Below, piece after piece: positions 33,882-45,643 of a DNA stretch of 64,000 nt. A program made the translations under genes and the position numbers. The first letter of the stretch is position 1. Every line of letters begins with the position of its first letter. Where the stretch lies: NCBI GenBank assembly GCA_001938995.1, contig MKZN01000012.1, positions 52,068 to 116,067 of the forward strand. Reading direction: 5' to 3'. Under the pieces are notes generated by a model, which searched no databases, had not been told where the DNA came from, and worked only from the letters and a program-made list of their open reading frames with translations. This stretch comes from Bacillus pumilus (lineage in GTDB: Bacteria; Bacillota; Bacilli; Bacillales; Bacillaceae).

Positions 33882-34574
33882 TTATGACTCCGTTTGATCA
33901 TGGGCGGGATAATATCTTCTTTCTGGTCTGCCAATGATCCCGTATGCAAGCTCTGCTCGACATTCTCCCGTTGTAACGAGGTATTCGACATAACGTCTTG
34001 CGGTTGTTCGTGATACGCCCATTTTCTCTCCAAGTTCTTCAGCGGTCATTCCGCTTTTCACTGATGCCATCCATGTTTTCACTTTGTCTAAAGTCAGTGA
34101 ATTGACCCCTGTTGGAAGGTCTTGGTCCTCTTTTTGTTCTTCTTGCATCTGGCCAAACAATAGATCAATCATCGTTTGATTGACTTCATCATTTGAGTTG
34201 ATCAGGTCTTTCTTTTCTTTATATTCCGTTAGGACTGTTGCAAATTTTTGAGCCGTCACAGGTTTAATTAAATAATGCGCCACGCCATAATGAAGCGCAT
34301 CTCGGAGAAGCATCGTTTCCGTTGCAGCAGTGATGATGATCACATCGACTTCTGGATAACGTTCTCTTAATCGCGGCAACAGGTTGGTCCCGAGTTCATC
34401 AGGCATATACACATCCAGCAAAATAAGGTCGATTTTTTCCTTTTGTAGCGCCTCCCACATATCCTTTGCACTCTTTGCTTTCCCGGCGACTTCAAAGCCT
34501 TGTATCTTTTCTATATAGGATTCATGAATCGCAGCAATGCGAAAATCATCCTCCGCAATGAGTACTTTCATCAC
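33882..34574 (-). CDS. citT: Citrate response regulator CitT (CitB/DcuR-like)
   Basis: 230 residues: receiver domain (about 1-122) with the acidic pair E8-D9-D10, phospho-acceptor Asp54 in LLDVYMPD and Lys in LIKPVTAQKF; then a C-terminal helix-turn-helix (about 170-220, EKMGVSRTTARRYVEYL) of the CitB-type regulators. It is paired with citS (3-base gap). It should activate citM; repeats at 32850-32877 are the likely site. The GTG at 34574 and the ATG at 34571 are both reachable from GGGGGA. Confidence 0.92.
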   Translation of the reverse strand: MMKVLIAEDDFRIAAIHESYIEKIQGFEVAGKAKSAKDMWEALQKEKIDLILLDVYMPDELGTNLLPRLRERYPEVDVIIITAATETMLLRDALHYGVAHYLIKPVTAQKFATVLTEYKEKKDLINSNDEVNQTMIDLLFGQMQEEQKEDQDLPTGVNSLTLDKVKTWMASVKSGMTAEELGEKMGVSRTTARRYVEYLVTTGECRAELAYGIIGRPERRYYPAHDQTES

Positions 34575-34577
34575 AAT

Positions 34578-36188
34578 CTATTCCCCCTTTGTGCCTTTCG
34601 GTATGTATACAGTGAAGATGGCACCGCCTTCTTTTTGGTTCGAAACCTCAATCCATCCCCCGAGCTCGTCTAATACTTCTTTGACATTGGCTAGTCCGTA
34701 GCCTCGTCCTTCTCCCTTGGACGAATGACCTCTTGTGAAAAGATGCGATAGCTTTTCTTCATTTATACCCTCACCTGAATCGGACACTTCGATAATAATA
34801 TCAAACCCAATGTCTGTGATGAATAAAGCCACTTCGCGCTTCTCCTTATTTAAAACAGCCTCAAAGGCATTGTCTACGAGATTGCCAATGATCGTGATAA
34901 AGTGAGAAAGACTCATATGAGGGGGTAGTGGTTCCAATGAACTATTTTCATCAATATGGAAATGAACCTTTTTCTCAGATGCCTTTCCTAACTTTCCAAG
35001 TAAAATGGCTTGTATTTTAGGTGAGCGAATTTGCTTCATCAATAAATCATGCTGACGGTTTTGCAGCGTATATTCTTCTTTAATTAAATCGATGGCCTCA
35101 TCAAATTGGTTCAACTCAAGCAATCCTAAAATGGCATACAGCTTATTTGAGAATTCGTGCGTTTGCGCCCTAAGATCTTCTGAATATTGACTCACCTCTG
35201 TCAATGTATCTAGCAGCTTTGTCAGCTCTGTCTTCTCTCGGAAACTCACAATTCCTCCGAACACTCTATTGTCCTGGACAACTTTCTTCATATTTAAGAC
35301 AAAGGTTTTATCATTGACAACTGTTTCTAAGTTCGATTCAATCGTTTCTAACGTTAAATAGGACAGGAGGTTTGCCTTTGGCAGTACTTGGTCAATATGA
35401 AGGGGGTTGTCTTTAGAAACTTGTAGCATCTGTTCTGCAGATGTATTCATCATCGTCATCGTTCCTTTGCGGTCAAACGCAATAATCCCTTCTTTAATGG
35501 CTAATAGCATCGCTTCTCTTTCTCGATATAAGGAAGCAATCTCATGCGGTTCAAGCCCTAATGTATCTTTTCGAATACTTCTTGTTAAAAAAATCGCACC
35601 GAATATACCAGGGAGTAATACGAGAAGTGCCATATAACTAAGCGTCAGCAGTTGATGAGCTGTTGCCTGATCAATCTCTTTTTTCAAAAATTCGACCGAG
35701 ACGGTTCCAATAATCTCTTCATGCTGTCCAGTTTCTTTCATAATTGGCGCGCTGCCTCTGACAACGGTCTCGCCATCAGAGTCACCTGTCGAAATGGATG
35801 TCCCGCCAAACAGCAAAGTACTCCTTCCTTCAGATAGGTTGACCGTTCTGCCGACATGTCCATGATACGTATGAAAAAGGACCTCCCCTTTTCGATTGGT
35901 GATCAAGATGGCATGTGCCGAAACTTGATCTTTCATTTGCTCAAGTACAGCCTGCTCTTGATGATGAGACGCTTTAGATGTTGCCACCGATGTTTTAATT
36001 GGTGGCATATATGAGATCGTCCTAGCCGTTTGCACTGCCAGCTGTTCAGCTTGTCTCTGCCTCTCTGAAGTTTGAAGAAATCCAAAACAAACGGTCAGTA
36101 AAGCAATAACAAAAAGCAGCAGCCCGATAATTAAGCCCAATATTTTCGTTTGTAAAGTGACCTTCTTCTTGCTCATCCTCACCACCAC
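34578..36188 (-). CDS. citS: Citrate sensor histidine kinase CitS (CitA/DcuS-like)
   Basis: 536 residues. Membrane helix 1 (about 15-40), periplasmic PDC/CitA-type sensor (about 45-180), helix 2 (about 183-205), cytoplasmic PAS (about 215-320), then the SpoOB-type kinase core with the phospho-His in RAQTHEFSNKLYAI and the ATPase boxes NLVDNAFEA and SDSGEGI. Typical of dicarboxylate/citrate sensors. The start is uncertain: GTG at 36188, 36185 or 36182 and ATG at 36176 are all in frame near an AGGGG site. First gene of citS-citT-yflP. Confidence 0.92.
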   Translation of the reverse strand: MVVRMSKKKVTLQTKILGLIIGLLLFVIALLTVCFGFLQTSERQRQAEQLAVQTARTISYMPPIKTSVATSKASHHQEQAVLEQMKDQVSAHAILITNRKGEVLFHTYHGHVGRTVNLSEGRSTLLFGGTSISTGDSDGETVVRGSAPIMKETGQHEEIIGTVSVEFLKKEIDQATAHQLLTLSYMALLVLLPGIFGAIFLTRSIRKDTLGLEPHEIASLYREREAMLLAIKEGIIAFDRKGTMTMMNTSAEQMLQVSKDNPLHIDQVLPKANLLSYLTLETIESNLETVVNDKTFVLNMKKVVQDNRVFGGIVSFREKTELTKLLDTLTEVSQYSEDLRAQTHEFSNKLYAILGLLELNQFDEAIDLIKEEYTLQNRQHDLLMKQIRSPKIQAILLGKLGKASEKKVHFHIDENSSLEPLPPHMSLSHFITIIGNLVDNAFEAVLNKEKREVALFITDIGFDIIIEVSDSGEGINEEKLSHLFTRGHSSKGEGRGYGLANVKEVLDELGGWIEVSNQKEGGAIFTVYIPKGTKGE

Positions 36189-36281
36189 AACCCCTAGTTC
36201 AAGTAGATCAATCGCTTCTTCTTAGAAAATCATATCATTTTTCCCTTCTAAATTGAGAGAAAATTCCTTCAAACAAAAAAA

Positions 36282-36304
36282 GGATGACTCGATCTGAGTC
36301 ATCC
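36282..36304 (-). terminator. Terminator of the collagen-like gene
   Basis: Perfect nine-base stem GGATGACTC/GAGTCATCC with an A-run on its left, giving a leftward T-tail, ten bases past the stop. Confidence 0.85.
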
Positions 36305-36313
36305 CTGTGTGTC

Positions 36314-39328
<3,015 letters not shown>

Positions 39329-39338
39329 TTATTTTTAT

Positions 39339-39633
39339 TTAGAAACATCGAATAGACCTTGCACTCCATGCACAAGGTCTTTTGTTCTGAAATTCCATTG
39401 TCATTTTCAAATCTTTACCTACCATACTATATTCAATGTCCGCTGGACGGTTCGCTCCTTTTTTTGCACACCTTCCCATTCAAATAATGTTGGCGCATTC
39501 TTTCACCAATCAATATCGGTGCCATATAAATGACAGCTTCGTTGACAAGAGATGCTTCTAGAAATGATGCACTTACACGTCCACCTGCCCAACAAAAGAG
39601 GACATCACTGAACGCTTTTTCAACATTTTTGTG
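39339..39633 (-). pseudogene. Decayed fragment of a RibD C-terminal (reductase) domain gene
   Basis: Leftward, one frame gives FSDVLFCWAGGRVSASFLEA, then SLVNEAVIYMAPILIG. A single-base shift then gives KNAPTLFEWEGVQ, and after a stop GKDLKMTMEFQ. In this order they match the end of RibD/RibG: the ...GGG-V-ASFLEAGLVNE-Y-APKLIGG-APT-FEGEG... segment and the terminal D-x-K strand. At least one frameshift and two stops prove decay. It occupies most of the 440-base gap upstream of the collagen gene. A hairpin AGACCTTG/CAAGGTCT (39354-39380) lies at its 3' end. Confidence 0.75.
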
Positions 39634-39680
39634 ACGTCAGTTATATAAAAGGAGCATGATTGATATAGGTGAACATAAAA

Positions 39681-39706
39681 AAGCCCCTTACTCAAGTAAG
39701 AGGCTT
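39681..39706 (-). terminator. Terminator of yflT
   Basis: Near-perfect 12-base stem (AAGCCCCTTACT with AGTAAGAGGCTT) with an A-run on its left, ten bases past the yflT stop. Confidence 0.8.
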
Positions 39707-39716
39707 ATCATCATGT

Positions 39717-40064
39717 TTATGCCCTAGTTTTCACTTTTTCGTGGTCTGTTACAAAGAGAAGGACTTTCCCTTCATCTAAATGTTCTTCAAATGTTTCGGC
39801 TTCTTCTTTCGAGAAACCCATTTCATGTATTTTGTTGCGAAGTTCGTCACCCTTCTTGCTAAAGATGTTTCCTACAGCATGTTTAAGCCCAACTTCCCTC
39901 GGTCCAATCGTATTGGCATCTGCGTTATTGGCGATTCGTTCTGTTCGATCATCGTCATGGGATAGAACATAAACGTCCTCTCTTGCAACGCCGAGTTCTT
40001 TTAATTGCTCAATATCTCGTTGAAGTGCTTCATCATTTGAATACTCTCTTACAACAGGTTTCAT
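39717..40064 (-). CDS. yflT: General stress protein YflT (GSP17M family)
   Basis: 115 residues, acidic and soluble, of the YflT/GSP17M family. The N-terminus PVVREYSNDEALQRDIEQL and the D-V-Y-V-L-S-H-D-D segment near residue 30 are typical, followed by a helical region. B. subtilis YflT is a sigma-B general stress protein of about the same length and unknown biochemical role. A perfect sigma-B promoter precedes it (40098-40122) and AAAGGAGG lies before the ATG. Confidence 0.88.
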   Translation of the reverse strand: MKPVVREYSNDEALQRDIEQLKELGVAREDVYVLSHDDDRTERIANNADANTIGPREVGLKHAVGNIFSKKGDELRNKIHEMGFSKEEAETFEEHLDEGKVLLFVTDHEKVKTRA

Positions 40065-40097
40065 TTCATATTCCTCCTTTAACGTCTTACGTATCTT

Positions 40098-40122
40098 TTA
40101 CCCGTCACTTTTGTGATTAAAC
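40098..40122 (-). promoter_or_regulatory. Sigma-B promoter of yflT
   Basis: Minus strand GTTTAA (40122-40117), 13 bases, GGGTAA (40103-40098). The -35 is the exact sigma-B consensus; the -10 differs only at the last base. It lies 34 bases before the start codon. Confidence 0.88.
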
Positions 40123-40284
40123 ATCCCAACTGCACATTCAAATCGCCACTGATGTGTACCATGTCTATTGACTTATGATTGACAAAAAACCTGTAAAAAT
40201 GACTAAATTTTCAGAATATTGGTGTTCAATTGTATTATTTTGTTGTACGATTTTGATACTGGAGGCTAGAAACGAGGTGGGCTG

Positions 40285-40662
40285 ATGTATTACTTTTCAG
40301 CTGAACAACAGTTTAACGCTTGGGTTGTCAGTGATTTGGTGAAACAGCTTTTTAACAAATGGTATCCTGAAGATACAAAGGCACAGCCGCTTACATTGTT
40401 TGCTGAACAGCACTTTCACATCTCTATTGATTATCTATTCTCTATGATCATGAACATCGGGGATATAGAATCGATTGAACAAGATCCACAAGACTTGTTG
40501 TCCTCATACTTGAATTTCCTTTTTCCTTTTGTCACGTGCGATATGATGAAAGCCTCCATACAAAATGCAAATGAATATCTGCTAAAAGAACGTGATGCGG
40601 ATGTATATCAACTATTTGGTTCACTTCCACCGTTTCTCTCTGTCTCTCTTCAAAAAAAGTAG
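40285..40662 (+). CDS. Unknown 125-residue soluble protein
   Basis: ATG at 40285 after GAGGTGG. The product is acidic, helix-rich and aromatic (begins MYYFSAEQQFNAWVVSDLVK), with no signal peptide, membrane segment or motif that I recognise. The central part FHISIDYLFSMIMNIGDIES and a two-cysteine-free, compact size suggest an all-helical fold. It has its own terminator at 40674 and lies between yflT and yfmJ, where I remember no B. subtilis counterpart. Probably a lineage-specific gene. Confidence 0.6.
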   Translation: MYYFSAEQQFNAWVVSDLVKQLFNKWYPEDTKAQPLTLFAEQHFHISIDYLFSMIMNIGDIESIEQDPQDLLSSYLNFLFPFVTCDMMKASIQNANEYLLKERDADVYQLFGSLPPFLSVSLQKK

Positions 40663-40673
40663 TCTCTCTTTTT

Positions 40674-40692
40674 AAAGCAGTGACTGCTTTTT
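40674..40692 (+). terminator. Terminator of the 125-residue ORF
   Basis: Perfect eight-base stem AAAGCAGT/ACTGCTTT with a one-base loop call, followed by TT; moderate strength. Confidence 0.55.
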
Positions 40693-40782
40693 GGTGTGTG
40701 TTTTGAATAGATCGTATGTTTTGAATGAAAAGAAACATCATGTTAAGGTAAATATAGGATGTAAGGAAAGGGAGGATTTGAC

Positions 40783-41790
40783 ATGAGCCAACAGCAACAA
40801 ATTCAATTAGCCAAACGCCCAAATGGGTTACCTACTAAAGATGTTTTTCACTTTGAAACTGTTCATATACCTGTCCCTCAGGAAGGCGAAGTTTTGATTC
40901 AAACAAAATATGTATCTGTAGATCCTTATATGAGAGGTCGAATGCAGGATACCAAATCTTATACACCACCGTTTAAACTGAATGAAGTGATTCAAGGTGG
41001 TGTTGTTGGAGAAGTGGTTGAGTCACACTCTTCTCAATTTGAAAAGGGTGATTTTGTCCTTGGATTCCTAGGTTGGCAAGAATACTCCACCGCAAAAGCA
41101 GAGAATCTGACAAAAATTGATCCATCCATTGCGCCATTATCCTATTACTTAGGCATTTTAGGCATGCCAGGACAAACGGCTTACTTTGGACTCCTTTCCA
41201 TAGGTCAGCCAAAAGAAGGCGAGACGGTTGTCGTTTCTGGAGCAGCAGGTGCTGTTGGTTCGGTTGTCGGACAGATCGCTAAAATCAAAGGCGCACATGT
41301 CGTTGGGATCGCCGGATCTGATGATAAACTGGCTTATCTAAAAGAACTCGGTTTTGATGAAACCATTAACTATCGGACAACAAAAAATTTGGATGAAGCC
41401 ATTGCAAATGCCTGTCCGAACGGTGTCGATGTGTATTTTGATAATGTGGGCGGCGAGATTTCTGATGCGGTGATGAATCATTTAAATCGTTTTGCTCGTA
41501 TCCCAGTCTGCGGGGCTATTTCTTCTTATAATATTAGTCCTAGCGAGGACATCGGACCACGCGTGCAAACAAAACTCATCAAAACAAGCGCATTGATGCA
41601 AGGATTCATTGTATCCAATTATTCAGATCGTTTTGAAGAAGCGGCAAAAGATCTCGCACAATGGGTGAAAGAAGATCAACTGACTTACAAAGAAACCATT
41701 ATCGAAGGTTTTGAGAACATTCCAGATGCTTTCCTAGGGCTATTCAGAGGGGAGAATGTCGGAAAACAGCTTGTGAAAATTTCATCATAA
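40783..41790 (+). CDS. yfmJ: Zinc-independent NADP-dependent oxidoreductase YfmJ (CurA/PTGR family)
   Basis: 335 residues. The MDR-superfamily N-terminal part (LAKRPNGLPTKDVF) is followed by a Rossmann region with AAGAVGSVVGQIAKIKG near 150 and GSDDKLAYLKELGFD near 183, typical of prostaglandin reductase/curcumin reductase/leukotriene dehydrogenase-like enzymes. It lacks the catalytic zinc ligands of alcohol dehydrogenases. It reduces activated double bonds of enones using NADPH. Length is close to B. subtilis YfmJ (about 339). AAAGGGAGG precedes the ATG. Confidence 0.9.
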   Translation: MSQQQQIQLAKRPNGLPTKDVFHFETVHIPVPQEGEVLIQTKYVSVDPYMRGRMQDTKSYTPPFKLNEVIQGGVVGEVVESHSSQFEKGDFVLGFLGWQEYSTAKAENLTKIDPSIAPLSYYLGILGMPGQTAYFGLLSIGQPKEGETVVVSGAAGAVGSVVGQIAKIKGAHVVGIAGSDDKLAYLKELGFDETINYRTTKNLDEAIANACPNGVDVYFDNVGGEISDAVMNHLNRFARIPVCGAISSYNISPSEDIGPRVQTKLIKTSALMQGFIVSNYSDRFEEAAKDLAQWVKEDQLTYKETIIEGFENIPDAFLGLFRGENVGKQLVKISS

Positions 41791-41791
41791 G

Positions 41792-41821
41792 AAAAGACCC
41801 TGCCGTTTGGCGGGGTCTTTT
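41792..41821. terminator. Bidirectional terminator between yfmJ and yfmL
   Basis: 13-base stem with one G-T pair (AAAAGACCCTGCC with GGCGGGGTCTTTT) and a four-base loop. Confidence 0.88.
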
Positions 41822-41829
41822 CTTATGAT

Positions 41830-42960
41830 TTATACTAGCTGCAATTGTCCTTGCTTATACACGATTTCCTCAATCGAGATGTTCAACTTTTTCGCCATTT
41901 TTTTCAGCATGGCATGCTCTTGTTGTGTGACAAGACTGATCACAGCCCCTTCTTTTCCTGCACGGCCTGTTCTGCCTGAACGGTGGATATAGCCATCTTC
42001 ATTTGGCAGATCCGCATGAATCACATATGGCAAATCGTCGATATCAATGCCTCTCGCTGCAATATCTGTAGCAAGAAGAAGCGGGAATTCACGCTGTTCA
42101 AATGCTTTCAAGATGACAGCACGATCCGCTTTTTTGGCTTCACTATGAAGCACACCAAGATCGACATGGTGATAGGCTAATTTTTCTGCATAGATGCTTA
42201 AATTCGTAATATCACGAACAAAGACGAGCGCCTGCATGTTGTCAAGACGTGATATCTTTTGCAGTAATTTCACTTTATCTCGCTGATCACATAATAGATA
42301 GTAATGCCCTACCTTTTGCGCTTCTTCTTGGCTTCTGCCAATTTTCAACACCTCTGGTTCAGACGTTATGTCTTTGATCAGTTGAACCGTTTCTTCCTTT
42401 AATGTGGCTGAAAAACAAAGAATTTGTCTTTCTTTTAATGTCGATTTAATGATCGCTTGAATCGTTTTCATGTGCTCTGGGACAAGCAGCTGATCTGCTT
42501 CATCTAATACAACCGTTTTGACTTCATGCATTTTCAGTTTCTTGATTTTGATTAATTCTTGCACTCGTCCCGGTGTTGCAACGACGATATTCGGGTGTTT
42601 TTTAAGTTTTTCTTGTTGTTTCTTTATATTCGCTCCGCCAATCAGTGACACGGCTTTGATGTCAGAGCCTTGTTTGAATTCCTGCACCACGTCAAAAATT
42701 TGCATCACAAGTTCTCTTGAAGGTGCCAAGATTAATACTTGCGGATGTTTGATTGTGGCATCAATTTTATTTAAAAGCGGTAGAACATACGCAAGTGTCT
42801 TCCCTGTTCCAGTTGGCGATTCTGCGATCACATCACGTTTCTCCATAATCCATTCTGCTGTTTTTTCTTGTATAGCTGTTGGTTTTTCAAAGCCAGCCGC
42901 TTCAAAGTTTTCTTGAATAAATGACTTTGCTTCTTTCATAAATGCCCAAGTTTCCGTCAT
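41830..42960 (-). CDS. yfmL: DEAD-box RNA helicase YfmL
   Basis: 376 residues, the same as B. subtilis YfmL: a minimal two-RecA-domain helicase without C-terminal extension. Motifs: Q motif FEKPTAIQ near 24, Walker A ESPTGTGKT near 48, ATPGR near 128, LDEADQ near 151, SAT near 180, and the last motif HRSGRTGRAG near 330. Note D-E-A-D is followed by Q. In B. subtilis it assists 50S ribosome assembly and growth in the cold. Convergent with yfmJ, divergent from yfmM. Confidence 0.93.
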   Translation of the reverse strand: MTETWAFMKEAKSFIQENFEAAGFEKPTAIQEKTAEWIMEKRDVIAESPTGTGKTLAYVLPLLNKIDATIKHPQVLILAPSRELVMQIFDVVQEFKQGSDIKAVSLIGGANIKKQQEKLKKHPNIVVATPGRVQELIKIKKLKMHEVKTVVLDEADQLLVPEHMKTIQAIIKSTLKERQILCFSATLKEETVQLIKDITSEPEVLKIGRSQEEAQKVGHYYLLCDQRDKVKLLQKISRLDNMQALVFVRDITNLSIYAEKLAYHHVDLGVLHSEAKKADRAVILKAFEQREFPLLLATDIAARGIDIDDLPYVIHADLPNEDGYIHRSGRTGRAGKEGAVISLVTQQEHAMLKKMAKKLNISIEEIVYKQGQLQLV

Positions 42961-43112
42961 GTCGATCTCCTTTATCCTGATTCAATCTATCCTTAAGTAT
43001 CTCAAAATCAGCTTTGAAACGCAATTTTTCTTTTGACGCTTTTATCGAGCCGAACAGTTCGATATAATCATGAGAGGCACTAGCCGTTTTGAAACTATTT
43101 GAGGTGTAAAAA

Positions 43113-44666
43113 ATGATATTATCTGTGAAAGATTTAAGCCATGGATTTGGCGATAGAGCCATTTTCCACGAAGTCTCCTTCCGTTTATTAAAAGGCGAGC
43201 ATGTCGGTTTAATTGGCGCCAACGGTGAAGGAAAGTCCACGTTTATGAATATTATTACAGGCAAGCTTGAGCCTGATGCGGGAAAAGTCGAATGGGCAAA
43301 AAATGTCCGTGTTGGCTATCTTGATCAGCATACGGTGTTGAAAAAAGGACGAACCATCCGTGAAGTGCTTCAAGATGCATTTCATTATTTATTCGCCATG
43401 GAAGCAACGATGAACGACATGTATGGCAAAATGGGCGAGGCTGGTCCTGATGAATTGGAGAAGCTATTAGAGGAAGTTGGTGTCATTCAGGATGCACTGA
43501 CAAACAATGATTTCTATACCATCGATTCAAAGGTGGAAGAGATTGCAAGAGGTCTTGGCTTAACAGACCTTGGGCTGGAACGTGATGTAACAGAACTTAG
43601 TGGTGGACAGCGTACGAAAGTGCTTCTCGCCAAACTGCTATTAGAGAAGCCTGAAATTCTCCTACTCGATGAGCCGACCAACTATTTGGATGAACAGCAT
43701 ATTGAATGGCTCAAACGCTATTTACAAGAGTACGAAAATGCATTTATCCTCATTTCACATGATATTCCGTTTTTAAACAGTGTCATTAACTTGATTTATC
43801 ATGTTGAAAATCAGGAATTGTCTCGCTATGTTGGAGATTATGATCAATTCAAACAGGTCTATGAAGTGAAAAAACAGCAGCTCGAATCAGCCTATAAAAG
43901 ACAGCAGCAAGAAGTCGCTGAATTAAAAGACTTTGTCGCGCGAAACAAAGCTCGTGTCAGCACGAGAAATATGGCGATGTCTCGTCAAAAGAAGCTAGAT
44001 AAGATGGACATGATTGAACTGGCGGCAGAAAAACCAAAACCAGAGTTTCACTTCAAGCCTGCCCGGACATCTGGCAAATTGATTTTTGAAACAAAGGATT
44101 TAGTGATTGGTTATGACGAACCGCTCTCTCGTCCATTGAATTTAAAAATGGAGCGAGGACAAAAGATTGCGTTGTACGGAGCAAACGGGATCGGAAAAAC
44201 CACGTTGTTACGTAGTCTTTTAGGGGAAATCACGCCAATTTCTGGTGAAGTAGAACGCGGAGAGTTCTTGCACATTGGGTACTTCGAGCAAGAAGTCAAA
44301 GAGCAAAACACCAATACGTGTATAGAAGAGGTTTGGAGCACCTTCCCTTCCTACACACAATATGAAGTAAGAGCTGCCCTTGCAAAATGCGGGTTAACCA
44401 CAAAACATATTGAAAGCCGCGTGTCTGTTTTAAGCGGCGGCGAGAAGGCAAAGGTCCGACTTTGCAAACTCATCAATGAAGAGACGAATCTGCTTGTACT
44501 CGATGAGCCGACCAACCATTTGGATGTCGATGCCAAAGAAGAATTAAAACGTGCGTTAAAAGAATATAAGGGAAGCGTCTTATTGATCTCCCATGAACCT
44601 GAATTTTATCAAGATGTGGCGACCGAAACATGGAATTGTGAATCTTGGACCACAAAAGTACTCTAG
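43113..44666 (+). CDS. yfmM: ABC-F ATPase YfmM
   Basis: 517 residues, two ABC domains joined by a P-site-tRNA-interaction-type linker and no membrane domain, i.e. an ABC-F translation factor (YbiT-like subgroup). Walker A motifs GANGEGKST near 36 and GANGIGKTT near 353; signatures LSGGQRTK near 162 and LSGGEKAK near 440; each with LLLDEPTN/LVLDEPTN. B. subtilis YfmM is 518 residues. Such proteins act in the ribosomal E site to relieve stalls. The final residues are irregular (TETWNCESWTTKVL) but length is conserved. Confidence 0.9.
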   Translation: MILSVKDLSHGFGDRAIFHEVSFRLLKGEHVGLIGANGEGKSTFMNIITGKLEPDAGKVEWAKNVRVGYLDQHTVLKKGRTIREVLQDAFHYLFAMEATMNDMYGKMGEAGPDELEKLLEEVGVIQDALTNNDFYTIDSKVEEIARGLGLTDLGLERDVTELSGGQRTKVLLAKLLLEKPEILLLDEPTNYLDEQHIEWLKRYLQEYENAFILISHDIPFLNSVINLIYHVENQELSRYVGDYDQFKQVYEVKKQQLESAYKRQQQEVAELKDFVARNKARVSTRNMAMSRQKKLDKMDMIELAAEKPKPEFHFKPARTSGKLIFETKDLVIGYDEPLSRPLNLKMERGQKIALYGANGIGKTTLLRSLLGEITPISGEVERGEFLHIGYFEQEVKEQNTNTCIEEVWSTFPSYTQYEVRAALAKCGLTTKHIESRVSVLSGGEKAKVRLCKLINEETNLLVLDEPTNHLDVDAKEELKRALKEYKGSVLLISHEPEFYQDVATETWNCESWTTKVL

Positions 44667-44699
44667 TATCAAAACCTAATAAAAAAAGATAGATAAATG

Positions 44700-44742
44700 A
44701 AATGGCATTACATCTGTGATCAAACAAAATGTAATGCCATTT
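44700..44742. terminator. Bidirectional terminator between yfmM and the lrp-like gene
   Basis: Perfect 14-base stem AAATGGCATTACAT/ATGTAATGCCATTT with a 15-base loop and a T-run to the right. Confidence 0.82.
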
Positions 44743-44789
44743 TTTTATTCAATGATAGCGAAAGCTGGCTATTTATCAATCACAATAGA

Positions 44790-45179
44790 TCATTTATAGT
44801 TTGCATGCTCGTTTAATTTTTCTAGAAATGTATTCATGACTTTAGTGGATGGAAATTGAGCTTCGAGGAGGTAACAACCTTCTCCACTAGTCTTATAGTT
44901 ATTCAATATATATTTCTCTTGTGTTTTGATAAAGGTCAAATAGGGTTTATGACAAATACCTTCTGTCATCACAGTTATAAAAGCGTGTATGAAACAACCT
45001 AATTTCACCCGGTTTACTTTCAAGGTGTATCCCTCAATGACCCCGCTTTCCTCTAATTTTGTCACTCTCGTGGAGGTAGCTGGTCCCGTCAAATGGACTT
45101 TCTCTCCCAACTCCTTCATGGTCATTCGACTGTTCTTAAAAAGTTCGTCTAAGATTCGTATATCCGTATGATCTAGCAT
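44790..45179 (-). CDS. Lrp/AsnC-family transcription regulator
   Basis: 129 residues from the ATG at 45179, eight bases after AAAGGAG; an in-frame start six codons upstream has no site. The N-terminal helix-turn-helix (about 5-60: LGEKVHLTGPATSTRVTKLEESGVI) is of the AsnC type, followed by the RAM-like effector domain. It is somewhat shorter than Lrp (about 150). It probably senses an amino acid or related compound. Its 5' end overlaps the truncated MBL gene, so its original promoter neighbourhood has been rearranged. Confidence 0.82.
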   Translation of the reverse strand: MLDHTDIRILDELFKNSRMTMKELGEKVHLTGPATSTRVTKLEESGVIEGYTLKVNRVKLGCFIHAFITVMTEGICHKPYLTFIKTQEKYILNNYKTSGEGCYLLEAQFPSTKVMNTFLEKLNEHANYK

Positions 45180-45502
45180 TGATAGAACTCCTTTCATTAT
45201 ACGTTGCTGGCGATACAGTTTGGTATGATGCCGTAAAAGAAGCGATCGGTACGCACAAACCAGAGATCATTGTTGTCAACGCTGGGGATAATCAATTCCT
45301 TGTTGGCGGTTCTCTAGTAATGGGGAAAAATGGTGTATACCAAGTCGTACAACATGCACCTGAAGCAAAAATCATCACTGTCCACATGGAAGCAGTCAAT
45401 CACTGGACATTATCACGAGAAGAACTCAAAAGCTTTATCCATGAAAGAGGAATACACTCGAATGTATTTATGCCAAATGATGGCGACTCATATTCATTCT
45501 AA
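45179..45502 (+). pseudogene. C-terminal remnant of an MBL-fold metallohydrolase
   Basis: A 107-codon frame with no proper start (a TTG overlapping the lrp start codon) encodes the last half of a UlaG/YddR-type metallo-beta-lactamase-fold hydrolase: LYVAGDTVWYDAV, then PEIIVVNAGDNQF, ending with a histidine-bearing segment AKIITVHMEAVNHW. The N-terminal part with the HxHxDH metal site is missing, so it cannot be active. A good terminator follows at 45508. Deletion between lrp and this gene is the likely cause. Confidence 0.75.
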
Positions 45503-45507
45503 GGGTC

Positions 45508-45538
45508 AAACAGACAGAATATCTCATTCTGTCTGTTT
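45508..45538 (+). terminator. Terminator of the MBL remnant
   Basis: Perfect 13-base stem AAACAGACAGAAT/ATTCTGTCTGTTT with a five-base loop. Confidence 0.8.
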
Positions 45539-45614
45539 TGCATTTTATCAAGCTATTCCTCTATCATTTAACCAGATCGTACTGCCACATATGGTTTCCA
45601 ATGTATTCCTACAA

Positions 45615-45643
45615 AAAAACTGTAGAGCTTCTCTACAGTTTTT
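45615..45643. terminator. Terminator of yfmR
   Basis: Perfect 13-base stem AAAAACTGTAGAG/CTCTACAGTTTTT with a three-base loop; the yfmR stop at 45633 lies inside it. Confidence 0.82.

Noticed and set aside
39354..39380. Terminator or attenuator hairpin AGACCTTG/CAAGGTCT upstream of the collagen gene
   Set aside because: The leftward side has no T-run and there is no rightward gene to end, so it is only mentioned under the pseudogene.
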